The notes: generated by a model from the sequence alone, not told the origin. Numbered from the stretch's first letter, positions 1 through 8,098 are shown. The stretch is 64,000 bases of DNA from CAVYWD01 sp963772225 (GCA_963772225.1 CAVYWD010000003.1:372001-436000); one strand, 5' to 3'. A program made the numbers and translations.

Positions 1-485
1 GGGTCCAGGCCCAGGAAGTAGCGCACCCTCAGGGCGCCTTCGGCGACCACGGCGGCGGCGAGGACCAGCAGGAACGCGTACTTCACCCGGATGAGCGGGT
101 AGTCGGGCGCGAGGTTGTCCGCGCGGTTCACGATGAGCCAGAGCCCGGCGAGGACGAAGCTCGCAAGCCCCGCGAGGAGCGCCGGATAGCCGAAGCGGTT
201 CACTCCCAGTGTCCCTGCCGCACACATCGCCCCGGTGAACAGCGGCGCCAGGCCGTCGGCGGTGTAGGCGAAGAGGAAGAGCGACAGGAGCTCGAAGGCG
301 AGCGCGTAGGCGACGAGGGTGGAGATGAGATAGGTGCGGCGCTCGAGGGAAAGCTGCCGCGCCGAGCCGCTCGACAAATCCCAGAATCGCAGCACCTCGA
401 CGCCGTGCCAGGCGGCGAAGGCGAGCATGCCCGCGGCGATCAGCGCGCCCAACACGAGCGCGAGGATGCCGGGGTGGAGGATCAC
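1..485 (-). CDS. Integral membrane protein, last gene of the NosL/ABC operon (3' end outside window)
   Basis: I read this frame directly: it opens with GTG at 485, overlaps the ATPase stop in a GTGA junction, and stays open for about 161 codons to the window edge. The translation is dominated by hydrophobic segments, starting VILHPGILALVLGALIAAG, then about three more helices, with a conserved-looking loop FTGAMCAAGTLGVNRFGYPAL. The translational coupling to the ABC ATPase and the position at the end of the operon suggest a third membrane component of the same export system. I do not recognise a named family. The C-terminus is missing from the window. Confidence 0.65.
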   Translation of the reverse strand, partial: MILHPGILALVLGALIAAGMLAFAAWHGVEVLRFWDLSSGSARQLSLERRTYLISTLVAYALAFELLSLFLFAYTADGLAPLFTGAMCAAGTLGVNRFGYPALLAGLASFVLAGLWLIVNRADNLAPDYPLIRVKYAFLLVLAAAVVAEGALRVRYFLGLD

Positions 486-1177
486 CGGCCAACCTCGGAC
501 GCGGCGTCGGGCGCGAGCTTCCCGTCGCGCAGGCCCACGGCGCGGTCGACGCAAGCCGCCTCGCGGACCCGCGGGTCGTGGCTCGCGATGACGAGCGTCT
601 TCTTCTGCTCCTTGAGCTCGCGGACGATGTCCATGAACTCCAGGGTGAGCCGGGTGTCCAGGTGCGCGGTCGGCTCGTCGGCGATGACGACTTTGGGCTC
701 GTTGATGAGCGCGCGCGCGATGGCCGCCCGCTGCGCCTCGCCGCCGGAAAGCCACTCGACCTTGGACCGCTCGCGGTGCGCGAGGCCGAAGCGCTGGAGC
801 AGCGCCCGGGCGCGCAGGACCAGCGCGGGCCGGCTTTCGCCCAGAGGGTAGGCCGGCAGCATCACGTTCTCGAGCGCGGTGAGGCCCCGGACCAGGTTGC
901 CGCCTTGGAAGACGAAGCCGAACTTCTGGCGCCTCAGGGCCGTGAGGAAACGCTCGGGGAGGCTCGTGATCTCCTCGCCGTCGACGGTGATGCGCCCGGA
1001 GGTCGGGCGGGCCATGCCGCCGACGAGCGTGAGCAGGCTCGTCTTCCCGGAGCCGCTCGGGCCATGGAGGACCGTGACGGTGTTGGGCTCGATGGAGAGG
1101 CTCAGGCCGTCCACCGCCGTGACCTCGTCCGGCCGGCCCTCGTTGTAGACCTTGCGCACGTCGGCGAGCGAGATCAC
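482..1177 (-). CDS. ABC transporter ATP-binding protein (LolD/MacB type)
   Basis: A 231-residue ABC ATPase that would power the FtsX-type permease encoded immediately upstream. Walker A is GPSGSGKTS (about residues 39-47), the Q-loop is FVFQGGN, the signature is LSGGEAQR (about 143-150), Walker B is VVIADEPT and the H-loop is ASHDP. I chose the GTG at 1177, two bases after the permease stop and behind a GAGGA sequence; the much longer open frame upstream is a shadow of the permease gene. This class usually drives mechanotransmission or lipoprotein-type export rather than classical import. The next gene begins within its stop codon. With NosL-like proteins in the same operon, a role in metal or cofactor delivery outside the cytoplasmic membrane is an inference. 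Confidence 0.9.
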   Translation of the reverse strand: MISLADVRKVYNEGRPDEVTAVDGLSLSIEPNTVTVLHGPSGSGKTSLLTLVGGMARPTSGRITVDGEEITSLPERFLTALRRQKFGFVFQGGNLVRGLTALENVMLPAYPLGESRPALVLRARALLQRFGLAHRERSKVEWLSGGEAQRAAIARALINEPKVVIADEPTAHLDTRLTLEFMDIVRELKEQKKTLVIASHDPRVREAACVDRAVGLRDGKLAPDAASEVGR

Positions 1178-1179
1178 CG

Positions 1180-2316
1180 TCAGGTCCTCATCACCGAGTC
1201 CGGGTCGATGGTCGCCGCCCGCCACGAGGGGACCAGGGTCGCGGCGGTGTAGGGCACCACGGTCAGGAAGAAGAGCGCCGCGAGCTCGTAGAAGTCGAAC
1301 GAGGGCGCGAGCCGGAAGTTGGGGTAGAGCGTCGACCAGCCGGCGAGCACCGGGGCTAGGAGCGAGGCGCCTCCGTAGGCGACGTGCGCGAAGGCGAGCA
1401 GCACGCCCAGGGCGAAGGCCGAGAGCGAGATGACCGCGCCTTCCCACGCCTTCATGGCGAGGACGTCGGACGTCTCCCAGCCGATGGCCTTGAGGATGCC
1501 GATTTCCCTGCGCTCCTCCGCCGAGAGCCCCGAGGCCTTGTCCCAGGCGACGATGGCGAAGGCGAGCAGCGCGCCCCCGAGCGCGAGGATGGCGAGGCCG
1601 CTCCGCCAGTCGAAGATGGACTCGTAGGTCCGGGCGATCTCCGAGCGAAGGATGGGCCGTGAGTCGGGCAAGAGCTTCGAGACCTTTCGCGCCACGGTGT
1701 CGACTTCTTTGGGGTTGCGCACCGAGACGGCGAGGTCGGTGTACAGCCCCGGGGCGATGCCGAAGAAGCTCCGGAAGTCGTCTTCGCCCATGACGACGAG
1801 GTCGGACGAGACGAGCTCGGACTCGGCGGGCAGAACGCGCGTGACGGTGAAGGTCGTGTAGTCGCCGCTCGAGCCGCGCAGCAGCAAGCTCTCGCGCGCG
1901 GCGATACCGCGGGCGCGCGCGACGCCGGCGCCGACGGCCACCTCGCCGCGCCGCCCCTCGAAAGTCTCGGAGGCCATCACCGTGAAGTTGGCGCGGCTGA
2001 CCGGGTCGTAGTGGTAGCCCCAGAGCCGCCCGCGCGCCGAGGCGACGCCGCGGATGGAGGCCACCTGGTCGACCCACGCCTGCTGGAGGAAGTCGTGCCG
2101 ACCGGCCGCGAGGCGCTGGACGAGGAGCTCGGGCGAATCCTTCAGCAAGAGCCGCGCCTCCCGCCGCAGCGCCTGGACGAAGAAGAGGACCGACGCGAGG
2201 CAGAAGATGACGAGCGCATAGACGAACAGCAGCGCCGCGTTCTTCCCCTTGCGCCGCGCCAGGGACGAGAGCGTGAAGTCGAGGAGGTAGCGCTGCCGCT
2301 CGATGGCCGAGTGCAT
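1180..2316 (-). CDS. ABC transporter permease, FtsX/MacB family
   Basis: A 378-residue permease with an N-terminal membrane helix (about residues 27-50, AALLFVYALVIFCLASVLFF), a large extracytoplasmic domain to about residue 245, and three C-terminal helices. The cytoplasmic coupling helix is recognisable as ERREIGILKAIGW, the usual FtsX/MacB signature that contacts the ATPase. It starts with ATG at 2316, ten bases after the small upstream gene stops, and ends two bases before the ATPase start, so the three are one transcript. FtsX-type permeases do not themselves form a channel but transmit ATP-driven motion to periplasmic partners; here the NosL-like proteins are candidate partners, by context only. 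Confidence 0.88.
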   Translation of the reverse strand: MHSAIERQRYLLDFTLSSLARRKGKNAALLFVYALVIFCLASVLFFVQALRREARLLLKDSPELLVQRLAAGRHDFLQQAWVDQVASIRGVASARGRLWGYHYDPVSRANFTVMASETFEGRRGEVAVGAGVARARGIAARESLLLRGSSGDYTTFTVTRVLPAESELVSSDLVVMGEDDFRSFFGIAPGLYTDLAVSVRNPKEVDTVARKVSKLLPDSRPILRSEIARTYESIFDWRSGLAILALGGALLAFAIVAWDKASGLSAEERREIGILKAIGWETSDVLAMKAWEGAVISLSAFALGVLLAFAHVAYGGASLLAPVLAGWSTLYPNFRLAPSFDFYELAALFFLTVVPYTAATLVPSWRAATIDPDSVMRT

Positions 2317-2325
2317 CCGTCCTCG

Positions 2326-2619
2326 TCAGAACGCCGGCCCGGGCGCCACCAGGGAGCCTGAGGGGAAGTGCTCGAGGGCGCCGGGGTGCTCCTGGAACGG
2401 AGTGAAGCGATCAGCCTGCGAGAGGTGCCGGGTGTAGCGCGCCTCGCCGAAGAGGCACAGGTCGGTGAGGCCCAGGCGCTTGACCAGCGCAGCCGCCTGC
2501 TCGAGCTCCGGGGCTTGGGCTCGCTGCCGCACGCGGGCGCTGAGCGCGGCGCCGCTGAAGAGCGCATAGGCGGCGACCAAGGTTGCGAGAAATCTTGTCG
2601 AGGCTCTCACGCGGCTCAC
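2326..2619 (-). CDS. Small secreted or anchored protein of unknown function in the NosL operon
   Basis: A 97-residue protein with an N-terminal hydrophobic segment (FLATLVAAYALFSGAALSA, about residues 10-28) that could be a signal peptide or anchor, followed by a charged region. The start ATG overlaps the stop of the nosL gene (2616-2619, ATGA), and the permease begins ten bases after its stop, so it is clearly part of the operon. I do not recognise a family; a segment near residue 50 (RLGLTDLCLFGEARYTRHLS) looks folded rather than random. Its location suggests an accessory component of the same exporter or NosL system. Confidence 0.6.
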   Translation of the reverse strand: MSRVRASTRFLATLVAAYALFSGAALSARVRQRAQAPELEQAAALVKRLGLTDLCLFGEARYTRHLSQADRFTPFQEHPGALEHFPSGSLVAPGPAF

Positions 2620-3071
2620 GAGTCGAGGGACCGGACGAGGTCCAGGGTCACCTCATCGAAGCGCAGGATTCTAGTCCCCTTGTGATCGCGTTTGAACTCC
2701 TCGGCGTCGGCTCGGGCAGCGAAGGGAACGAGCTCTCGGCCCATCGGCCCGTAGACGTCGCCGCCCAAGACGAAGAACGCGGCGCGCGCGTCGACTCGCG
2801 CGACGCCGTAGTAGTCGGTGACGAAGAGCGACTGGACGTCCGCCCGCTTCCGAGTGGGCAGGACCTCGCCCGGATCGAGCCAGAATTTGAACAGGTCCTT
2901 GGCGCCGTCGAACCAGAGCCGGGTGCCGTCATTGAGCGAGGCCGAGGCGGTCCACTCCGGGTACTTGGAGACGAACATGCCGCAGACCGGGCACTTGTCC
3001 TTCGGGCTTGGCTTGGGCTCGGGAGCGCCGGAAATGAGCGCCAAGGCGAGGAGCAGGAAAGGCAGGTACAT
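2616..3071 (-). CDS. nosL: NosL family protein
   Basis: A 151-residue protein with a signal peptide (MYLPFLLLALALISGA) and the NosL core: CPVCGMFVSKYPEW near residues 28-41, then SLNDGTRLWFDGAKDLFKF, and a C-terminal half with FVLGGDVYGPMG and FAARADAEEFKRDHKG. NosL proteins are copper-binding lipoproteins best known from nitrous oxide reductase assembly, but homologues occur with ABC exporters in many organisms that lack nosZ. No lipobox cysteine is obvious, so it may be periplasmic. No nosZ, nosD or nosF is visible here. The neighbouring upstream gene is a second NosL-like protein, which makes a paired metal-handling system likely. Confidence 0.82.
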   Translation of the reverse strand: MYLPFLLLALALISGAPEPKPSPKDKCPVCGMFVSKYPEWTASASLNDGTRLWFDGAKDLFKFWLDPGEVLPTRKRADVQSLFVTDYYGVARVDARAAFFVLGGDVYGPMGRELVPFAARADAEEFKRDHKGTRILRFDEVTLDLVRSLDS

Positions 3072-3107
3072 GGGAGATAGGTAACGCGGTTCGCGGGTGA
3101 GGACTCG

Positions 3108-3671
3108 CTAGTGCTCGTGGTTGGCCGGGGGCATCTGCCCCACCGTGCGGGCCTTGCGCCTTTCGCGGATCATCCGGCTGTCCTGGTACATGTCCTCGTA
3201 CGCCGCCTTGATCGCCTCCTCGAAGCCGACCACCGCGCCGCCGTTCTCCTTGGCGAACGCCTCGGCGTCTGCCTTCCGCGCGAAGGCCCACTTCCCGCGC
3301 CGGGACATGACGCCGGGCTTCGCGCCCCCGACCACCCAGGTCGCCTTCTCCGCGTCCGTCAGCTCGCGCGAGCTGTAGTCGCCGACCCGGATGGCCTTCG
3401 GCGTCTTGTCGATCTGGTTGGCGAGCTCGATGGCCGCGCAGTGCAGGCTGCAGAGTCCGACCGCCGTCCCGTCGTCGTACTCGATGAGCATCCGCGTGGA
3501 GGCGAACTTGGCCCGGTCCATCCCGCAGTACTTGCAGGAGGGCGCCGCCTTCACGTCCGGGCTTGCGGCGGCGGGCTCCGCGGCTTGGGTGGTCGCCGAT
3601 CTTCCGAGCGCGAGCGCGAGGGCGAGCGCGAAGGTGAGCTCGGCAAGGGAGATTCGGTTGGCTGGCTTCAT
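3108..3671 (-). CDS. Second NosL-like secreted protein
   Basis: A 187-residue protein with a signal peptide ending near ATTQAAEP. The NosL-type motif CKYCGMDRAKFAST is followed by an acidic strand IEYDDGTAVGLCSLHCAA, giving extra potential metal ligands (Cys, Cys, His), and the C-terminal half repeats the NosL layout (KWAFARKADAEAFAKENGG). I chose ATG at 3671 because GGAGGAA lies six bases upstream in the mRNA; an ORF start 15 bases earlier has no such site. It is the first gene of the operon. The C-terminus ends in NHEH, a further possible metal-binding tail. Function in copper or other soft-metal handling is inferred from the family. Confidence 0.8.
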   Translation of the reverse strand: MKPANRISLAELTFALALALALGRSATTQAAEPAAASPDVKAAPSCKYCGMDRAKFASTRMLIEYDDGTAVGLCSLHCAAIELANQIDKTPKAIRVGDYSSRELTDAEKATWVVGGAKPGVMSRRGKWAFARKADAEAFAKENGGAVVGFEEAIKAAYEDMYQDSRMIRERRKARTVGQMPPANHEH

Positions 3672-3894
3672 GGGATTCCTCCGCACCAGAGAGGCGCCGC
3701 GTGTCGTGCGAGCGAAGACGATACGCGGGCGAGCGCGAGCCGACGCTGCGTCACTTTGTCGCAGGTCCTTCCGGGTGCTCGAGCCGCCGCCCGGAGGTCT
3801 TCTGCGAGCGCCCTGGGGCTGCGTGCGCTACCATGAAGCTTCGCCTGCGCGCTCCGTCCGCCGCGGGCTCTCCTGAAAGGCCGGCGAGCTGACC

Positions 3895-4414
3895 ATGAAG
3901 CAGATCTTCAACGGGCTCTATCGCCTCGCGCTCTCCCTCTGGGTGGGCGGCGTGGCGATTCTTCACTTTCCTCGTCACCCCGGCGATCTTTCACTCGTTC
4001 GGGCGCGACCTGGCCGGCGAGGTCGTGGGCAAGATGTTTCCGTTCTACTTCCCGTATCTCTTGGTCCTCGCAGCGGTGGCCTTGGTCGCCTTTCTCCTGG
4101 GCCGAGAGGAGAGCAAAGGCCTCGGGGCGAACTTGCCCATCTTCCTTCTCGCAGGGGCCCTGACGGTCAATCTCTTCGTGAACTTCAAGCTCTACCCCGA
4201 CATCGAGGAGGTGAAGCGCTCCATTACCTCCTTCGAGCGCGAATCGCCGGAGTCCGCGGGCCGCAAGGAGTTCGGCCGGCTCCACGCCGCGAGCGCCGTC
4301 CTCAACCTGCTCGTCTTCGCCGACGGCGTCGCTCTCTTGTTCATGGGGCCCGCGCTCCGCCGCCGCGAGGAGGCCGCGGGCGCGCCCGAGGGAGCGCAGG
4401 CCCATGCCAGCTAG
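3895..4414 (+). pseudogene. DUF4149/TMEM205-like membrane protein, interrupted by one frameshift
   Basis: The N-terminal part (MKQIFNGLYRLALSLWVGGVAI) and the C-terminal part (from TFLVTPAIFHSFGRDLAGEV through MFPFYFPYLLVL) are clearly one small four-helix protein, but they lie in different frames. Removing the C at 3961, directly after the ATT codon at 3958-3960, joins them into about 172 residues. The second helix pair ends with NFKLYPDIEEVKRSITSFE and a last helix LNLLVFADGVALLFMG. The domain is a common small bacterial membrane protein of unknown role. The break is a single inserted base without other damage, so a sequencing or assembly error is as likely as true inactivation. It stands alone, convergent with the phosphatase gene. 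Confidence 0.72.
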
Positions 4415-4434
4415 TGCCAAAGCCTCCCCGTTCA

Positions 4435-4460
4435 CCCCCTCCCCGCGAGCGGGGAGGGGG
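4435..4460. terminator. Perfect GC hairpin between convergent genes, copy 1 of a dispersed element
   Basis: CCCCCTCCCCGC, a two-base loop, then its exact complement GCGGGGAGGGGG, followed by TTGGGGGGTGAGG. It fills the space between two convergent genes (ends at 4414 and 4481) and has no T tract. The flanking part matches the element at 14231-14269 in inverted orientation, so it is a dispersed palindromic repeat that may act as a bidirectional transcription barrier. Confidence 0.6.
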
Positions 4461-4480
4461 TTGGGGGGTGAGGCAGGCGC

Positions 4481-5215
4481 TCAAGGCGCCGCGTCGCCGC
4501 CCGGCTTCGGCGCGGCCGTCCAATACACCGCGTGCAGCTCGCGGAGGGCGAGCTCGCCGGCGGCCGGGTCGAGGGCGTAGACGGTGACGCCGCAGTTCGG
4601 CGAGAGCTCGGCCTGGAAGCGCTCCGCCGCCTCTTCATAGGTCCAGCGCTCCAGGAGGAACCGGAACGCGCGCAAGGTCGCAGCGTGCGAAATCACCAGA
4701 ATCCGCTGGCCGGTTCGCTCTCGGTAGAGCTTCTCCAGGAACAAGTAGACCCGCTCGCATACCTGCGAGAGGCTCTCTCCGCCCGGCGGCCGCGCGAAGA
4801 AGGGCCCCGCCGTGCGCCAGTACTCGGCGAGCCACGGGAAGGCGCAGTGGGCCTCCTCGGCGGTCATCTCGAACGCGTAGCCCGCGTCTCGCTCGCGGAT
4901 GAACAGGTCGTGGCGCACGTCGAAGGCGTGCTGCTCTTCCGGCGGCCAGGCCTCGAGCACGAGCTGGGCGGTGTCCCGCGTGCGGCGGTAGCCCGAGTGA
5001 AAGAGCGCGTCGAATCGCCCGAAGCGCGCCCGGAGAGCGCAGCCCGTGAGGAGGGCCTGCTGCCGGCCCGCGTCGGTGAGCTCCACGTCGGGGTCGGCGA
5101 TGCCGCGCACGCTCCGCCGCGATTCGCTGTCGGCGAAGAACGTGCGGTCTCCCTTGGCGATGTTGCGCTGCGACTCCGCGTGTCGCATGAGCGCCAGCAG
5201 GGCAGGGCGACCCAA
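4481..5215 (-). CDS. Histidine phosphatase (phosphoglycerate mutase-like) family protein
   Basis: A 244-residue member of the histidine phosphatase superfamily. The catalytic RHG-type motif is LMRHAESQRN near residue 10, with Glu replacing the usual Gly; the arginine pocket is supplied by YRRTRDTAQLV near residue 76, and the second catalytic histidine lies in ISHAATLRAF near residue 177. The start is probably the TTG at 5215: it follows GAGGA at suitable distance, and the next in-frame ATG sits inside the first beta strand. It lies ten bases downstream of apaG, so the two are probably co-transcribed. Substrate cannot be told from sequence; family members act on small phosphorylated metabolites or phosphoproteins. 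Confidence 0.85.
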   Translation of the reverse strand: MGRPALLALMRHAESQRNIAKGDRTFFADSESRRSVRGIADPDVELTDAGRQQALLTGCALRARFGRFDALFHSGYRRTRDTAQLVLEAWPPEEQHAFDVRHDLFIRERDAGYAFEMTAEEAHCAFPWLAEYWRTAGPFFARPPGGESLSQVCERVYLFLEKLYRERTGQRILVISHAATLRAFRFLLERWTYEEAAERFQAELSPNCGVTVYALDPAAGELALRELHAVYWTAAPKPGGDAAP

Positions 5216-5225
5216 GGGCCATTCC

Positions 5226-5603
5226 TCAGTTGAAGGCGCCCGGCGGCACCAGCGGGAACGGGGCGATCTCCGCGTGGAAGAAGGAGCCGTCGTCGCGCTC
5301 CATCCGGTAGCTCCCTCGCATGGAGCCGTGCGGCGTCTCCAGGATGGCGAAGCTGGAGTACTCGAAAACCTGCCCAGGCTCGAGCCGGGGCTGGTGTCCG
5401 ACGACCCCGTCGCCCTTCACCTCATCGACCTTGCCTTGGGCGTCGGTGATGAACCAGTGCCGGGAGATGAGCTTGGCGGGCGAGGCTCCCTCGTTCTGGA
5501 TTCGGATGGTGTACGTGAAGAGGAAGCGGCCTCGACCGGAGCGGTCAGCCCGGTACTCGCTTCTCACCGATACCCGAATCCCGTCAGTGGTGGCGGTAGA
5601 CAC
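5226..5603 (-). CDS. apaG: ApaG domain protein
   Basis: A 125-residue protein of the usual ApaG length with an immunoglobulin-like fold. Diagnostic stretches are YTIRIQNEGASPAKLISRHW near residue 31, DEVKGDGVVGHQPRLEPGQ near residue 60, and FEYSSFAILETPHGSMRGSY near residue 79. The GDGVVGxQP motif is the family hallmark. ApaG is associated with diadenosine tetraphosphate metabolism (apaH neighbourhood) in enterobacteria, but its biochemical role is not settled. Here it is followed by a histidine phosphatase instead of apaH, an arrangement that may or may not be functional coupling. Confidence 0.93.
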   Translation of the reverse strand: MSTATTDGIRVSVRSEYRADRSGRGRFLFTYTIRIQNEGASPAKLISRHWFITDAQGKVDEVKGDGVVGHQPRLEPGQVFEYSSFAILETPHGSMRGSYRMERDDGSFFHAEIAPFPLVPPGAFN

Positions 5604-5770
5604 CCGCGATTTATAGCGCAGGTCGCTGCCGCCCGCAGGCTCTCTCGCCAGCCAAGCTGTCTGCGGATCTCAGGCAGCCCGGATCCGCTGGCTCCCCCGA
5701 GTCGCCATCTCCATGCTGAGGCTTGTGCGAGTCGCGCACCGCGGAAGGGGGCGCAGCGTTGAAGGGGCAA

Positions 5771-5814
5771 CCAATTGGGCGGCCAATTGGGCGACCAATT
5801 GGTCAACCAATTGC
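5771..5814. repeat. Four palindromes (CCAATTGG) at exact 12-bp period
   Basis: CCAATTGG begins at 5771, 5783 and 5795, with a fourth, CCAATTGC, at 5807. The unit is about CCAATTGGGCGA. It is strikingly AT-containing for this DNA, lies in the divergent space between apaG and the oxoamine synthase gene, and ends 65 bases before the latter's start. It could be an array of operator half-turn sites or a simple tandem repeat. Confidence 0.8.
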
Positions 5815-5878
5815 TGCCCGGGCGCTGCAGCGGTAGGGTTCGCCGCCGCGGGCGCGTTCGGGAAGGAGCCCTATCTCC

Positions 5879-7141
5879 ATGAGCGACCTTTTTGAGCCGG
5901 CCTACGAGTGGCAGGAGGCGGAGTGGGTCAAGGCGGCCGGCCTTTACCCCTACTTCCGGACTCTGACGGAGTCCGAGGGCGCGACCGCCTCGGTCCAGGG
6001 AAAGCCGGTGGTGATGCTCGGCTCGAACAACTACCTCGGGCTGACCCACCATCCCGAGGTGATCCAGGCGGCGCACGACGCCTTGGATTGCTACGGCACT
6101 GGCTGCACCGGCTCGCGCTTTCTCAACGGCAACCTCGACCTTCACGACGCCCTGGAGCGCGAGCTGGCGGAGTTCACCGGAAAAGAGGCCGCGCTGGTCT
6201 TCGCCTCGGGCTTCTTGGCCAACTTCGGGGTGGTCGGCTTTTGGGGCAACCAAGACGGCGCGGTCGTCTTTTCCGAGAGAAGCAACCACGCGAGCCTCAT
6301 CGACGGAGCGCGCTACCACAGGGCGGAGCCGCGGATCTTCGATGGCCCCGAGGACCTCGCGCGGCAGCTCGCCGAGCGCCCAGCGTGGCCGAACGCGCTG
6401 GTCGTCACCGACGCCGTGCTCTCCATGACCGGCGAGGTGATGGACCTGAGGGCGATAGCCCTGCTGAAGAAGCGTTACCAGTTCCGCCTCTACGTGGACG
6501 ACGCCCACGGCTTCGGCGTGCTGGGCGACCACGGCCGCGGCGCCGCCCAGCACCTGGGAATCCAAGAGGACGTCGACTTGCTCTTCGGGACCTTCAGCAA
6601 GTCGCTCGCGAGCCTGGGCGGCTTCGTCGCCGGGGAGAAGCCGGTCATCGAATACCTGCGCCACAAGGTGCGCACGTTGATCTTTTCCGCGGCGCTCCCG
6701 CCGGCCTCGGCCGCCGCTGCCCTTGCGGCGCTCCGGGTCATGAGGCGCGACGACTCGCTCTTCGAGCGGCTCTGGGACAACGTCCGGTTCTTCAGGGAAG
6801 GCGTCGAGCGGATCGGCTACTACACCCACGGCACGTCCACGCCCATCGTCCCGCTGTTCGTGGGCTCCGAGTCCCTGGCGTTTCGGATGACCCGCGAAGC
6901 CCTGGAGCTGGGGGTGTTCGTGACGCCCGCGGTCTTCCCCGCCGTGCCGCTGAGGCGCGCGGTCCTTCGGACGAGCGTGACGCCCGCGCATACCCGCGAG
7001 CATCTCCAGAAGGCGATCAACGTCTTCAAGGTCCTGATGGACCGCCATCGCATCCAGGTGGATCCGAACAACCTGCCGGTCGGCGAGGACATGGACTTCT
7101 CGTACCTGTTCGAGCAGGAGGCGACGGGCACCGAGAGCTAG
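5879..7141 (+). CDS. Alpha-oxoamine synthase, serine palmitoyltransferase-like
   Basis: A 420-residue PLP-dependent fold-type I enzyme. MLGSNNYLGLTHHPEV (about 46-61), GTGCTGSRFLNGNLDLHDAL (about 73-92), the PLP aspartate in VDDAHGFG (206-213) and the Schiff-base lysine in FGTFSKSLASLGG (K241) are all present. The family condenses an amino acid with an acyl-CoA: glycine acetyltransferase (Kbl), BioF, HemA or serine palmitoyltransferase. The GSRFLNGNLDLH segment and the C-terminal extension after RTSVTPAHTREHLQKAI resemble bacterial serine palmitoyltransferases, the first step of sphingolipid synthesis, more than Kbl; I cannot exclude Kbl. RBS AAGGAG lies upstream of the ATG. A 12-bp repeat array precedes it and a GntR regulator follows convergently. 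Confidence 0.85.
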   Translation: MSDLFEPAYEWQEAEWVKAAGLYPYFRTLTESEGATASVQGKPVVMLGSNNYLGLTHHPEVIQAAHDALDCYGTGCTGSRFLNGNLDLHDALERELAEFTGKEAALVFASGFLANFGVVGFWGNQDGAVVFSERSNHASLIDGARYHRAEPRIFDGPEDLARQLAERPAWPNALVVTDAVLSMTGEVMDLRAIALLKKRYQFRLYVDDAHGFGVLGDHGRGAAQHLGIQEDVDLLFGTFSKSLASLGGFVAGEKPVIEYLRHKVRTLIFSAALPPASAAAALAALRVMRRDDSLFERLWDNVRFFREGVERIGYYTHGTSTPIVPLFVGSESLAFRMTREALELGVFVTPAVFPAVPLRRAVLRTSVTPAHTREHLQKAINVFKVLMDRHRIQVDPNNLPVGEDMDFSYLFEQEATGTES

Positions 7142-7318
7142 CGAGGCTGCGCCTCTGAACGACGAGGCGTCTTGGAGAGGGTGCGGCGAGCTTCGCGTCG
7201 ACGGTTGATAGCTCTGCGGGCCCGGCATGCGAGCTCGCAAAAAGCGACCTCCCGCAGAGGGGCGTCGGGCCCGGACCGGCGCGTTTCATCCGGCGTCGAT
7301 TTGCCGCCCGGCGCTGGC

Positions 7319-8050
7319 TCACGGCGGAGAAGGGGGTTCGAGCAGCTCGAGCAGCCGCTCGTCCGAGCGCTGGTAGTACTCGCGCGTCGCCTTGAGCGCC
7401 GCCTCCGGGTCGTTCCGCTCGAACGCGCCGAGGAGCCCCTGCAAATAGTCGGGGAACGTGGGCTCGATGATCCAGAGATTGGCGATGGGCTCGCGGAGCT
7501 GCCGGTAGACCTCGAGCAGCGTGTTCGCGACCCAGCGCACCGTCAACGAGTGCGAGGCCTCGACCACCGCGTCCAGGAACAAGAGCTCGGTGCGCACCAG
7601 TGAGGTGCGGTCCGACGCCTGAAAGGCCCCCAGCTGCTCCTGGACGATGTCGGCCAGGCGCTGGAGGTCCTGCGGCTTGGCCCGCTTGGCGGCCAGGCTC
7701 ACCGCGAGCTCCAGGATGTGCAGCCGCACCGCCAGAAGGTCCAGGAGCACCTGGAGCCCCTCTGCCGGGTTCTGCGCTGCCGCCAGGAAGGGCCCGATGA
7801 GCTCGATGGTCCCCGTCTTGCGGAAGTCGGCGACGGTCACGCCTTGGCCGTGCCGGACCGTGACCAGGTGCGCGTGCTCGAGCTTGCGGATCGCCTCGCG
7901 CAGCGTGTTGCGGTTGGTCTGGCTTTGCGCCGCCAGGTCGCGCTCGGCGGGCAGGCGCATCCCCGGCGCGAGCTCGCCCCGCAGGATCCGCGATCGCAGG
8001 TCCTCGAAGAGCCGAAGGGCGATCCCTGATTTTTCCTTTACCTCGTCCAT
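7319..8050 (-). CDS. GntR family transcriptional regulator, FadR subfamily
   Basis: About 243 residues from the ATG at 8050 (GGGAG nine bases upstream); a TTG eight codons earlier is less likely. The winged helix is at residues about 5-75: LFEDLRSRILRGELAPGMRL, PAERDLAAQSQTNRNTLREA and KLEHAHLVTVRHGQGVTV. The C-terminal all-helical FCD-like ligand domain follows, but the usual metal-binding histidine pattern is weak: E/H residues appear in ELLFLDAVVEASHSLTVRW. FadR-type regulators sense acyl or organic acid ligands; with a putative sphingoid base synthase next door, lipid sensing is an attractive inference. A perfect palindrome at 8084-8098 upstream is a candidate auto-operator. Confidence 0.87.
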   Translation of the reverse strand: MDEVKEKSGIALRLFEDLRSRILRGELAPGMRLPAERDLAAQSQTNRNTLREAIRKLEHAHLVTVRHGQGVTVADFRKTGTIELIGPFLAAAQNPAEGLQVLLDLLAVRLHILELAVSLAAKRAKPQDLQRLADIVQEQLGAFQASDRTSLVRTELLFLDAVVEASHSLTVRWVANTLLEVYRQLREPIANLWIIEPTFPDYLQGLLGAFERNDPEAALKATREYYQRSDERLLELLEPPSPP

Positions 8051-8083
8051 TCCGGGCCGCTCCCGGCCGTTCAAACGGCGACC

Positions 8084-8098
8084 GTCGAAATATTCGAC
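8084..8098. promoter_or_regulatory. Palindrome upstream of the GntR gene, candidate operator
   Basis: GTCGAA-ATA-TTCGAC is a perfect inverted repeat with six-base arms, 34 bases before the regulator's start codon, followed by a partial copy GTCGAAATTCG at 8105-8115. Position and symmetry fit autoregulation by a dimeric GntR protein; binding is not shown. The rest of 8099-8344 contains no gene I can support. Confidence 0.4.
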
